From: a virus
DNA length: 37,689 bases
Strand: one strand, 5' to 3'
IMG/VR virus record: IMGVR_UViG_3300042554_000344
Location: 1 to 37,689 of that record
Shown: positions 21,096-27,631 of the stretch, piece after piece
Numbering within the stretch: position 1 is the stretch's first letter
How the letters are laid out: each line of letters begins with the position of its first letter
The notes under the pieces: generated by a model
Databases searched by the model: none
Seen by the model: only the letters and a program-made list of their open reading frames with translations
Told to the model about the DNA's origin: nothing
Translations under genes and position numbers: made by a program

Positions 21096-21981
21096 CCCCT
21101 CCTTCCGTAAACAAGCGTGGTGGTCAGGCGATACACGCAAGGCCGTCAACGGTAAAGCTAACGAAGTCATCCTCCAAAAGCTCGACATGATGGAGGTAGA
21201 AGACCTGTCTGACGTAGAAGCTGTCCAGATGGGTCATGTGATGGAGCCTGTTATCGGCAGGCTTGCTGAACAAAAGCTAGGGGTGCAGCTTACAAAGATA
21301 GAGGAGTTCAGGACACACCCGAAAGAGTCTTGGCTCAGGTCTCACTTTGACTTTGCAGGTACACAAAATGGTGAGACGATTCTTGTCGAATGCAAGAACT
21401 ACAACGCTGCTGTGCGTTCAAAGTTTGACGCAGAAGCTGGCATCATCCCTGTATCTGACATGGCTCAGCTTGTCCACGAAGCTACGGTGTTCGGCGTTAG
21501 GAAGATTTATCTGGCTGTTCTATTCGGTGGTCAAGAGTTCTTCCTCGCACCTTTCAACATTGCTGACGAACAAAAGCAAGACCTGATAAAGCAGATGGCC
21601 GTTTACTGGGCAGCAGTGCAGAGCAGGACTCCCCTTCCCCCGCAGTCCTCAGAAGAAGCTAAGCTCATGTTTCCAACGTCAGCACCAGACACAACTGTCC
21701 TGGCTGACAGCACTCTGGAAGAACTGGCTACTCAACTCTTTCGCGTCAATCATGAGAGGAAGCAGTTAGAGACAGCAGAGGACAAGCTCAAAGCCGCTAT
21801 ACAGGCAAGGATGCAGGACAAGTCTGCTCTTGTTGACATTGCAGGCAACGTGCTGGCGACATGGAAGAACGATAAGGCAAGCATGAAGTTTGACCAAAAG
21901 CTCTTCCAGCAGTCCATGCCTGACATCTACAAACAGTTTATGCGTGAGGTTCCTGGCCCACGCAAGTTTCTTATCAAGTAG
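21082..21981 (+). CDS. YqaJ-type recombination exonuclease
   Basis: A 299-residue PD-(D/E)xK exonuclease of the YqaJ / lambda-exonuclease superfamily. The motifs are MGHVMEPVIGRL with Glu55 (residues 50-61), LRSHFDFAG with Asp90 and ILVECKNYN with Glu103 and Lys105. It resects 5' ends to give 3' single strands for the annealing protein encoded downstream. A strong AAGGAGGAGG ribosome-binding site precedes the start. The C-terminal third is helical and ends in VPGPRKFLIK. The pairing with RecT in one operon is the classic two-component recombination arrangement. Confidence 0.87.
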   Translation: MSDFDPSFRKQAWWSGDTRKAVNGKANEVILQKLDMMEVEDLSDVEAVQMGHVMEPVIGRLAEQKLGVQLTKIEEFRTHPKESWLRSHFDFAGTQNGETILVECKNYNAAVRSKFDAEAGIIPVSDMAQLVHEATVFGVRKIYLAVLFGGQEFFLAPFNIADEQKQDLIKQMAVYWAAVQSRTPLPPQSSEEAKLMFPTSAPDTTVLADSTLEELATQLFRVNHERKQLETAEDKLKAAIQARMQDKSALVDIAGNVLATWKNDKASMKFDQKLFQQSMPDIYKQFMREVPGPRKFLIK

Positions 21982-21992
21982 GAGGTTTCCTA

Positions 21993-22166
21993 ATGTTTAT
22001 CTCGAAAGCAGAGAAGCAAGACATACATAGCAAGCTAGAGCTTCTGGAAAACGCTGTAGCTAACCTGACCATCATCATAGAAAAACTGTTAGAGCCAGCA
22101 CCGTACGGTAGGTGCAAAGATGGAACACCACGTATGAAGCCTGGACGTAAAGGAGCAAAGAAATGA
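21993..22166 (+). CDS. Small helical protein with basic tail
   Basis: A 57-residue protein: one amphipathic helix (KQDIHSKLELLENAVANLTI to about residue 33) followed by a Lys/Arg/Gly/Pro tail (PRMKPGRKGAKK). TAGGAGG precedes the ATG, and the stop overlaps the next start as ATGA. It lies between the exonuclease and annealing genes and may assist them or bind DNA; this is inferred from position and charge. Confidence 0.6.
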   Translation: MFISKAEKQDIHSKLELLENAVANLTIIIEKLLEPAPYGRCKDGTPRMKPGRKGAKK

Positions 22167-22405
22167 GCGTGGACAGAATGAAACCAGCTTTCCCAGTAAA
22201 TCCCGAAGTTGTCATCAATCACGACCATGAATGGTGCGGAATGACTCTGCGCGACTACTTTGCGGCAAAGGCTTTAAGCGGCTTGATCGGTTTATGGACT
22301 GAGAGCAGCCGTCATTTAAAAGCAGGTCAAACTCTTGATGAATTTGTATCTGAACAGGCATATGCCTATGCCGACTCCATGCTGAAAGCGAGGGAAGAAA
22401 AATGA
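22163..22405 (+). CDS. Small early protein with GMTLRDYFAAKAL motif
   Basis: An 80-residue protein containing MKPAFPV near the start, EWCGMTLRDYFAAKAL (about 23-38) and a C-terminal helix (FVSEQAYAYADSMLKA). The PAFP--GMTLRDYFAAKAL arrangement is a familiar small-phage-protein pattern without known function. AAGGAG precedes the start, and four-base overlaps link it to both neighbours in the recombination operon. Confidence 0.7.
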   Translation: MSVDRMKPAFPVNPEVVINHDHEWCGMTLRDYFAAKALSGLIGLWTESSRHLKAGQTLDEFVSEQAYAYADSMLKAREEK

Positions 22406-23283
22406 GCAACATCGTACCTTTCTCAGAGATTGAGAACATGGGCCTAGTGGCAGCAAAGAGCAAGCTGTTCGGGTTTAAGACACCAGAAGAGGCCATGTCA
22501 ATCATGCTTCTGTGCCAAGCAGAGAACCTGCATCCAGCAGTGGCTATGCGTGATTTCCATATCATCCAGGGTCGTCCTGCCCTGAAAGCAGACGCAATGC
22601 TTGCAAGGTTCCAGGCTGCTGGTGGCAAGGTGGACTGGAAGGTCTACACGAACGAGCAAGTCACAGGACTCTTCTCTCATCCACAAGGCGGTAGCCTAGA
22701 AGTGACATGGACTATTAGTCAGGCAAAGTCGATAGGTATTGCCAATAAAGACAACTGGCGTAACTACCCTCGTGCCATGCTACGTGCAAGGGTTCTGTCA
22801 GAAGGTATCCGCGCTGTCTACCCTGGCGTAGTCGTAGGTGTCTACACGCCAGAAGAAGTACAGGACTTTGAGCCTGCCAAGCCTGCTGCTGCTGTAGATA
22901 TGGGTGTGGCAGAGCGAGTAGATGCACAGCCTGTCGTCATTGAAGAGAAGAACGACGGGGCTTTCAAGCTCTACGTTCCTGGCAATGACAAGCCATACAA
23001 CAGCTTCTACTCAGAGGAAGACTGGATTGCCGCATATAGTGGTCTAGTTGCCCGTATATCCTCCTCTAGCAAGCTCACAGAGGCTGAGAAGACGAACAAG
23101 TACCTAGCCCTGCAAGAAGCAAACAAAGACGTTGTAGAGGCTTTTATGAGCATTCACAAGGTCAAGCTGAAAGGGGAGATAGTCAAGGCTGGAGGGCATA
23201 CCAACCCAAAGTCGCAGATGTCCCCGTCAGGTATGGATTCGCTACAAAGCGATCCAGAATTCTGCGACACCTACGAGAAGTAG
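22402..23283 (+). CDS. recT: RecT-type single-strand annealing protein
   Basis: A 293-residue protein. The region ENLHPAVAMRDFHIIQGRPA and LKADAMLARFQAAGGKVDW (residues about 35-75), followed by TWTISQAKSIGIANKDNWRN and PRAMLRARVLSEGIRAVYPG (about 110-147), is the RecT annealing-protein pattern. It coats the 3' single strands made by the YqaJ exonuclease and pairs them with homologous DNA. The C-terminal third is variable. A winged-HTH reading frame overlaps its 3' end in the -1 frame. Confidence 0.85.
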   Translation: MSNIVPFSEIENMGLVAAKSKLFGFKTPEEAMSIMLLCQAENLHPAVAMRDFHIIQGRPALKADAMLARFQAAGGKVDWKVYTNEQVTGLFSHPQGGSLEVTWTISQAKSIGIANKDNWRNYPRAMLRARVLSEGIRAVYPGVVVGVYTPEEVQDFEPAKPAAAVDMGVAERVDAQPVVIEEKNDGAFKLYVPGNDKPYNSFYSEEDWIAAYSGLVARISSSSKLTEAEKTNKYLALQEANKDVVEAFMSIHKVKLKGEIVKAGGHTNPKSQMSPSGMDSLQSDPEFCDTYEK

Positions 23284-23435
23284 GACCGCTTACACAGAAG
23301 CAGTCGTATGAGCTTTACAGGGACACAAGGCTTGCAGCACATATCGAAGTCTTTCGCAAACAAGGACATCGAATCACTACAGAAGATGTTAGTCAGGGTG
23401 GGTCGGTCTTTGCCAGATACCACTATCAACCATGA
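23232..23435 (+). CDS. Winged-HTH reading frame without a normal start codon
   Basis: In the -1 frame relative to recT and partly overlapping it, the translation runs TKRSRILRHLREVGPLTQKQ, SYELYRDTRLAAHIEVFRKQ, then GHRITTEDVSQGGSVFARYH. This closely matches the small winged-helix HTH family found in phages (PF14090, HTH_39: ILxhL, plT, RLaarI-eLRkxGh-I-Te). No ATG, GTG or TTG exists in this frame before the domain. One extra A in the CAAAG at 23245-23249 would join it to the recT frame. The start given is nominal. Possibilities are a frameshift, a rare start codon, or a lost base. Confidence 0.5.
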   Translation, partial: YGFATKRSRILRHLREVGPLTQKQSYELYRDTRLAAHIEVFRKQGHRITTEDVSQGGSVFARYHYQP

Positions 23436-23445
23436 AAGGAAAGTG

Positions 23446-23754
23446 ATGGCTGAACATAAAGAGATGCCTGGGAAAGGCGTCATGTTTTACGAGGAGAAGG
23501 CCAAGCGTAAGAGCGACAAAGGCCCGGACTATAAAGGCTTCCTAGTTCTGGAGATGGACTACAAAGCTGGTGACAAGCTCAAGCTCAGCGCGTGGGAAAA
23601 GCCTACCAGCATGGGCTACAGCCTTCTGTCTCTGGCAGAAGACAACTGGGCACGAAAGCAGAAAGAAACACCCAGAGAGGTGCGGTCAGGCTACCAACGC
23701 AGGGAGAACAACGACTATGCGTATCGGCCTAAGAATGATGACGTACCTTTCTAG
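23446..23754 (+). CDS. SSB-like small protein with acidic NDDVPF tip
   Basis: A 102-residue protein. The ATG at 23446 has AAAGGA five bases upstream; an in-frame ATG at 23308 lacks a ribosome-binding site and lies over the HTH frame. The body (DYKGFLVLEMDYKAGDKLKL and WEKPTSMGYSLLSLAEDNWA) may be a small OB-like or beta fold. The C-terminus NDDVPF mimics the acidic, Phe-ended tail of single-stranded DNA-binding proteins (consensus DDDIPF), which recruits repair partners. Position after exonuclease and RecT supports an SSB role, which is inferred. Confidence 0.6.
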   Translation: MAEHKEMPGKGVMFYEEKAKRKSDKGPDYKGFLVLEMDYKAGDKLKLSAWEKPTSMGYSLLSLAEDNWARKQKETPREVRSGYQRRENNDYAYRPKNDDVPF

Positions 23755-23783
23755 CACTTTAGTACTACATCAAGGAGTAAATT

Positions 23784-23933
23784 ATGAAGAAGTTTCTCGC
23801 AGCAATTAGCATCGCTCTTGTCACTACTGGTGCTTGGGCATCCTGCTCTACCCACACAATCACATCTGGTGGCCGTATGGTGACATGCACGACCTGTTGC
23901 TATTTCGGTAACTGCACCACCAACTGCTACTGA
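23784..23933 (+). CDS. Secreted cysteine-rich mini-protein
   Basis: A 49-residue precursor: signal peptide KKFLAAISIALVTTGAWA (cleavage expected after AWA, about residue 19-20) and a mature part of about 29 residues with seven cysteines, including CTTCCYFGNCTTNC. An AAGGAG site precedes the ATG. Similar short Cys-rich exported peptides occur in phages and prophages of related hosts, with no known role. Periplasmic export implies disulphide bonding. Its stop overlaps the next start (TGATG). Confidence 0.65.
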   Translation: MKKFLAAISIALVTTGAWASCSTHTITSGGRMVTCTTCCYFGNCTTNCY

Positions 23934-24256
23934 TGGCAACAAAGACATCACCCACACAGCGTTCTCTAGCTTACCTGCGTGAGCAGGGCTACCACTGCGA
24001 GGTGGTGGAGAAGTGGAACAGCTTTACCAAACAGCGTAAAGACCTGTGGGGGTGGTGCGATATCCTTGCCATCCGTAAAGGAGAAGTCCTGGCAGTGCAG
24101 GTCACAGCCTCTGCTGTCAGCGACAGGATAAAGAAAATCATGGCTTCTGACACACTAGCACTCGTCAGAGATGCTGGTATCAGAGTTGTAGTACAAGGCT
24201 GGCGCAAGTCTGCAAAGACAGGGCGCTACGTTTTAAGAGAGGAAGATATATCATGA
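23933..24256 (+). CDS. Putative PD-(D/E)xK-like nuclease
   Basis: A 107-residue protein: TQRSLAYLREQGYHCEVVEK, then RKDLWGWCDILAIRKGEVLA and VQVT (to residue 58), and a C-terminal VVVQGWRKSAKTGRYVLREE. The order E, D (DILAI), Q-V-T and a following helix resembles compact restriction-endonuclease-fold proteins (VRR-NUC or resolvase-like) found in phages, with Gln in place of the usual Glu. A repair, recombination or junction-cutting role is plausible. It starts inside the stop of the preceding gene. Confidence 0.55.
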   Translation: MATKTSPTQRSLAYLREQGYHCEVVEKWNSFTKQRKDLWGWCDILAIRKGEVLAVQVTASAVSDRIKKIMASDTLALVRDAGIRVVVQGWRKSAKTGRYVLREEDIS

Positions 24257-24435
24257 CTCAACAAGTTCAAATTCAACCATCACAGAAGTCTCTGGAAAAG
24301 GGACGTAACGCTGTAGAGTACAGCCAGAACCTTATCAACATGAGCCTGCAACAGATGTGGAACATCGCGTATACGTCCGGGTATGAGGATGCTATAGCGC
24401 AGCTTAGTCAGCCAGTAGATGCACCGTCGCAATGA
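24253..24435 (+). CDS. Small helical hypothetical protein
   Basis: A 60-residue, Gln/Ser-rich protein (QQVQIQPSQKSLEKGRNAVE then LQQMWNIAYTSGYEDAIAQL). GAGAGGA precedes the ATG, and the start overlaps the previous stop by four bases. The Y-SGYEDAIAQL end is a common motif in small phage proteins, but the function is unknown. Confidence 0.6.
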   Translation: MTQQVQIQPSQKSLEKGRNAVEYSQNLINMSLQQMWNIAYTSGYEDAIAQLSQPVDAPSQ

Positions 24436-24438
24436 CGG

Positions 24439-24494
24439 GAGTTAGGACGCTGCCGGTGGACAGCGGTACTGGCTTCCACCACCCTACCTAACTC
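24439..24494 (+). promoter_or_regulatory. Two-level stem-loop directly before a ribosome-binding site
   Basis: An outer stem GAGTTAGG/CCTAACTC (24439-24446 with 24487-24494) encloses an inner stem GGTGGA-C-AGC/GCT-TCCACC (24455-24480, one bulged C). The GGAG ribosome-binding site of the next gene begins at 24495, touching the stem. There is no T tract. It is a candidate translational control element for the glycosyltransferase gene. Confidence 0.5.
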
Positions 24495-24503
24495 GGAGTA
24501 AAC

Positions 24504-25259
24504 ATGGAAGAAGAAAAGAAGCCTCACGTATTTCTGGCAACACCTATGTATGGTGGCATGTGTACAGGGTTCTTCACACAGTCCCTCATCACTGCCGCTA
24601 AAGTGCTTACAGAGAACAACGTAGAACTGTCTGTGTCGTTCCTCTTTAACGAGTCACTCATCCAGCGTGGCCGTAACCTGCTAGCTCACCAGTTCATGCA
24701 GAACAATGCAGCTACTCACCTGATGTTTATAGATGCAGACATCAAGTTCAATCCTGCTGACATCGTTCACATGCTCAGAGCAGACAAGGACATCATCTGC
24801 GGCATCTACCCTAAAAAGGAAATCAACTGGCACACAGTTGAGCAAGCAGTCAAAGATGGTGTGCCTGTAGACCAACTCAAGAACAAGACTGGTTCGATGG
24901 TGGTCAACCTCGTAGGCTACGAAGGACAGGTCACAGTGCCTGCTCACGAGCCTCTGGAAATCTGGAATGGTGGCACAGGCTTCATGCTTATCAAGAAAGA
25001 AGTTCTTGTGAAGATGAAGGAGCAACTTCCTGCCTACCGCAACGATGTAAAGGTTCTGTCCGGTGAAATCACAGACTGGATTACCGAGTACTTCGCCTGC
25101 GCTATAGAGCCAGGAGTGCAGAGACTCCTGTCAGAGGACTACTACTTCTGCTGGAAAGCAAGAGAGATGGGTATCAAGATTCACGCTGCACCCTGGGTCA
25201 ACCTGGGGCATTTCGGTAGCTACCTCTTTGAAGGTGGCTTGCTGCCTAACGCTTCTTAG
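24504..25259 (+). CDS. GT-A-fold glycosyltransferase-like protein
   Basis: A 251-residue protein. It starts HVFLATPMYGG. FNESLIQRGRNLLAHQFM is followed by THLMFIDADIKFNPADIVHM with a DxD-type DAD at 77-79, ICGIYPKK, WNGGTGFMLIKKEVL, and finally SEDYYFCWKAREMGIKIHAA and LGHFG. These are the marks of family-2-like GT-A glycosyltransferases widespread in phages. It is the last gene of the early unit. A role in modifying host surface sugars or phage DNA or proteins is possible. It converges on the minus-strand unit, overlapping the next gene's 3' end by 14 bases. Confidence 0.75.
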   Translation: MEEEKKPHVFLATPMYGGMCTGFFTQSLITAAKVLTENNVELSVSFLFNESLIQRGRNLLAHQFMQNNAATHLMFIDADIKFNPADIVHMLRADKDIICGIYPKKEINWHTVEQAVKDGVPVDQLKNKTGSMVVNLVGYEGQVTVPAHEPLEIWNGGTGFMLIKKEVLVKMKEQLPAYRNDVKVLSGEITDWITEYFACAIEPGVQRLLSEDYYFCWKAREMGIKIHAAPWVNLGHFGSYLFEGGLLPNAS

Positions 25260-25395
25260 CAGTACGTGCAGACTTGCGGAAAGCCTGGGCAGTAGGGTAA
25301 CCAGCCTGCCCTGGCTTCTTCGCAGGCAGTCCTGCTTTCCTGCGCTTGTTGATGTTGTAGTACAGGCCGCGCTTAGCTTTAGGTGTCTTCTTCAT
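25246..25395 (-). CDS. Small very basic protein, last gene of the late unit
   Basis: A 49-residue protein beginning MKKTPKAKRGLYYNINKRRK, with GYPTAQAFRKSARTAKKR at the end. Such short Lys/Arg-rich proteins with a GLYYNINKRRKAG-like core are widespread in phages, often near lysis or structural genes. DNA binding or capsid filling is plausible. The start overlaps the methyltransferase stop by four bases. The 3' end crosses the convergent glycosyltransferase gene. Confidence 0.65.
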   Translation of the reverse strand: MKKTPKAKRGLYYNINKRRKAGLPAKKPGQAGYPTAQAFRKSARTAKKR

Positions 25396-25907
25396 CTCTT
25401 GACTCCCCAGAAGTACAGGTCATGTGATTGATCGTTAACTTCAAACTCATACTGGCTAAACACACTTAGGTCACAACTAGACCTTACATCTTCTTCTGTG
25501 ATGTTGGCATAGTAGTCACCGCAGTAAGGAGCATCTTGCGGGTTACTCCTGCGCGTACCATGCTCAGCCCTACCAGTGGTTGCACAAGAGAAGAACACTA
25601 GCTCTTTGCTCATCCTAGCCATGTTGTTGAACGTCTGTACCCAGTCAGGGTTGTGTTCGAAACACTCACAAGACGCTACAACATCAAAGCTGCTGTCAGG
25701 ATAAGACAAGTCCTCACCAGCACACACAACGTCTACATCAGAGCCAGGACCGAGGTCTACACCTGTGTAATCGCAATCAGAGAAGAACTGACGGATAGAG
25801 CCGTTGATGTTCAGGCTACCAACTTCAAGTATCCGCTTGCTAGCAAACAACTCTGGAAATCTACTCTTAACTCTAGATACAAAATCAACCTGTGCTGGGT
25901 GGCTCAC
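25392..25907 (-). CDS. SAM-dependent methyltransferase
   Basis: A 171-residue class I methyltransferase. Motif I RILEVGSLNINGS spans residues 25-37. YTGVDLGPGSDVD (47-59) has the acidic residue expected to bind the ribose of SAM, and SFDVVASCECFEHNPDW spans 73-89 (motifs for the post-II to IV region). It resembles Methyltransf_11 enzymes that act on small molecules, lipids or sugars. It shows no DPPY or other DNA-methylase motif. The late position suggests modification of a virion or surface component; the substrate is unknown. Confidence 0.75.
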   Translation of the reverse strand: MSHPAQVDFVSRVKSRFPELFASKRILEVGSLNINGSIRQFFSDCDYTGVDLGPGSDVDVVCAGEDLSYPDSSFDVVASCECFEHNPDWVQTFNNMARMSKELVFFSCATTGRAEHGTRRSNPQDAPYCGDYYANITEEDVRSSCDLSVFSQYEFEVNDQSHDLYFWGVKR

Positions 25908-26140
25908 CGACAGCCCCAGCGTTTACGAGCAGCCTTGCCACGCTCACCTTTCCATGACTTGCTACGGGCACAGAAAGACTTGTGACGAGGGTTCTTAGGG
26001 TCTTTGGTGGGGGCTTTGAGCTTGCTGCCAGTAGCCTTGTTTGCTTTAGCCCTGCCCTTAGCGGTCAGACCAGCACCCTTGCTTACAGGCAGCTTCTCTC
26101 CTCGTCCTACAGACAGGTTCGGAAACTTCTTACGAGCCAT
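25904..26140 (-). CDS. DUF6321-like small basic protein
   Basis: A 78-residue, Lys/Arg-rich protein: VSKGAGLTAKGRAKANKATG, SKLKAPTKDPKNPRHKSFCA and a C-terminal KRWGC. The pattern GLTakGRak-NkaTGs-LKaP, then RkSFCAR and W-C is that of DUF6321, a family of phage proteins of unknown function. I chose the ATG at 26140, which begins MARKKF, over longer readings overlapping the endolysin. Overlap with the endolysin 3' end is 11 bases. Confidence 0.75.
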   Translation of the reverse strand: MARKKFPNLSVGRGEKLPVSKGAGLTAKGRAKANKATGSKLKAPTKDPKNPRHKSFCARSKSWKGERGKAARKRWGCR

Positions 26141-26648
26141 CACACATCCCTTTACATTCTTCTTCAACAGAGTCAAGCCTACGCATCCAACCTTTGCCAA
26201 ACGTGGGGAAGGAGGACAGAGATTTGTAGAAGGCTTCCCGGTGGTGACAGAACTCAGCAATGATGGTTGCAGGCTCTTTCTTCGCAACTGCTGCCAGGGT
26301 TGCAGGGCCGATACTGCCGTCTTGCTTTACTCCCACAACCCTCTGTAGAAATTTACTAGACTGACCAACACCAGAGTTAACAGCACAGTCAAAGACACAA
26401 AGGTCAACGCCGCTAGGAAGGTCATCACCGCGCACAGCATCCCAGTAGCGTTTCTTGTAAAGCGGAGAAACCTGCTCAACAGTGAGCGAGCGCATGTCTT
26501 GCTCTGTTGCTGGTCTGCCGATCCATTCTTCCCAGACACGCTTGGTCACTCCCAGGTTTGTCATTCCGCCTGGGTCATCTTTGTGATGAACATAGCCGCC
26601 TTCCCATTTCAGAACATGTTTAAAGGCCTCATCCCAATTGTGTTTCAT
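26130..26648 (-). CDS. Endolysin, glycoside hydrolase family 108 type
   Basis: A 172-residue lysozyme-like muramidase. HVLKWEGGYVHHKDDPGGMT (residues 11-30) holds the catalytic Glu of the EGGY motif and the following DDPGG loop. TNLGVTKRVWEEW and a C-terminal peptidoglycan-binding-like part (VVGVKQDGSIGPATLAAV, about 110-127) follow. The ATG at 26648 has AGGG at proper spacing, whereas the one 24 bases upstream lies within the HNH gene with no site. No signal peptide is present, so it depends on the holin. Confidence 0.87.
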   Translation of the reverse strand: MKHNWDEAFKHVLKWEGGYVHHKDDPGGMTNLGVTKRVWEEWIGRPATEQDMRSLTVEQVSPLYKKRYWDAVRGDDLPSGVDLCVFDCAVNSGVGQSSKFLQRVVGVKQDGSIGPATLAAVAKKEPATIIAEFCHHREAFYKSLSSFPTFGKGWMRRLDSVEEECKGMCDGS

Positions 26649-27132
26649 GTTCAACCCTATGGCAATTTGCACACAACAAAACGCATTTGTCTATTTCTTC
26701 TGCAATTTTTTCAACGCTACCATTGGAAATCAAGTAAGAGGGATCAGAATCTTTCTCCCCAACATGATGAAAATCATACACACAAAGACTAAAAACGCCA
26801 CCACATTTTTGACAACAACCGCCCATTGCATCTACTAGGGCTTCTTTGATAATTTTTTGCCGCGCAATTTTGAAATGTTTTGCACAGCGCATCCAGCCGC
26901 CTTTGTTGTCTAATGATTTTCCGCAATCAATACATGCGCTTGCTATAGCCTGAACTGGCTTTTGCATGTCTCGGCCCCGTCGATTTCGTATGTAATGAGC
27001 ATTACAAAATCCGGAAGCATATGTGTCATGCGGGCAATTCTCGACGCTACAGGAACCTTTTTTGCCTTGGTGCAATTTTTCTACGGCTTTTTGCATTCCG
27101 CCTGTAATTGCCGCCTCCAGCGCCTGTTTCAT
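26629..27132 (-). CDS. HNH endonuclease with zinc-finger N-terminus
   Basis: A 167-residue protein. Two Cys/His clusters (CSVENCPHDTYASGFCNAHY, then CIDCGKSLDNKGGWMRCAKH) precede a C-terminal HNH nuclease domain (CCQKCGG, DFHHVGE, CVLLCANCHRVEH). The AT-rich composition differs from the flanking genes. It sits between holin and endolysin, overlapping the holin stop by four bases and the endolysin start by 20, so the endolysin ribosome-binding site lies inside it. A free-standing homing endonuclease is the likely identity. Confidence 0.85.
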   Translation of the reverse strand: MKQALEAAITGGMQKAVEKLHQGKKGSCSVENCPHDTYASGFCNAHYIRNRRGRDMQKPVQAIASACIDCGKSLDNKGGWMRCAKHFKIARQKIIKEALVDAMGGCCQKCGGVFSLCVYDFHHVGEKDSDPSYLISNGSVEKIAEEIDKCVLLCANCHRVEHETQLG

Positions 27133-27629
27133 TTGATTGGTGTAGCTTTAGAAAGAAGGTCTGTCTTTGCTTGTGAGCCAGCAGAGGAGCCAAAGTAGTA
27201 GGCAATGATGCCAGTCCAGGCTGTGCCTAGCGAGCCTAGCATCATGGTCAAAGCAGTGTTGTCAGCCACGGACATCTGACCAAACATCATGCCGCCAAGG
27301 ATGGCAAAGAATCCTAGCGTGACAGAGCCTGCGAGCAACGGAGGAACCCACGAGCGTGTAACCGCCTGCATCTCTCTAGCACTCTTGCGGTCATCTACTG
27401 CCAGCTTCTCAAAGTTCAGACCAAGCTCCTGCGCCTGCTTAGCAAGCTCAATCTCTGCAATCTTGATCTGGGCTACTTGATCTGCCGTGAGCTTGTTGCT
27501 GGAGATGATGTCAGTTACCTTGTCCTCATCTACACCTATGGCCTTGGAGATAGCAGACACAGCCATCCCAGCAAGAGGGCCACCCAGCGCAGTGGCTACG
27601 GTAGGAGCAATCTGTTTGAGCCAATCCAT
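27129..27629 (-). CDS. Holin (3TM type)
   Basis: A 166-residue protein. The N-terminal hydrophobic region (ATALGGPLAGMAVSAISKAI, about 13-32) and two clear C-terminal helices (LLAGSVTLGFFAILGGMMFG, about 98-117; TAWTGIIAYYFGSSAG, about 136-151) surround a charged middle (FEKLAVDDRKSAREM). This is the layout of the three-helix phage / gene-transfer-agent holin family (PF11351). It is followed, after the HNH gene, by the endolysin, as expected for a lysis cassette. Confidence 0.78.
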   Translation of the reverse strand: MDWLKQIAPTVATALGGPLAGMAVSAISKAIGVDEDKVTDIISSNKLTADQVAQIKIAEIELAKQAQELGLNFEKLAVDDRKSAREMQAVTRSWVPPLLAGSVTLGFFAILGGMMFGQMSVADNTALTMMLGSLGTAWTGIIAYYFGSSAGSQAKTDLLSKATPIK

Positions 27630-27631
27630 GC

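Noticed and set aside
23308-23445. Upstream ATG extension of the SSB-like gene
   Set aside because: The ATG at 23308 has no ribosome-binding site, and the winged-HTH frame is the better coding reading of this stretch; the ATG at 23446 has AAAGGA.
25904-26287. Longer reading of the DUF6321-like gene into the endolysin
   Set aside because: The extension is the endolysin gene read in another frame; the ATG at 26140 begins the conserved-looking protein.
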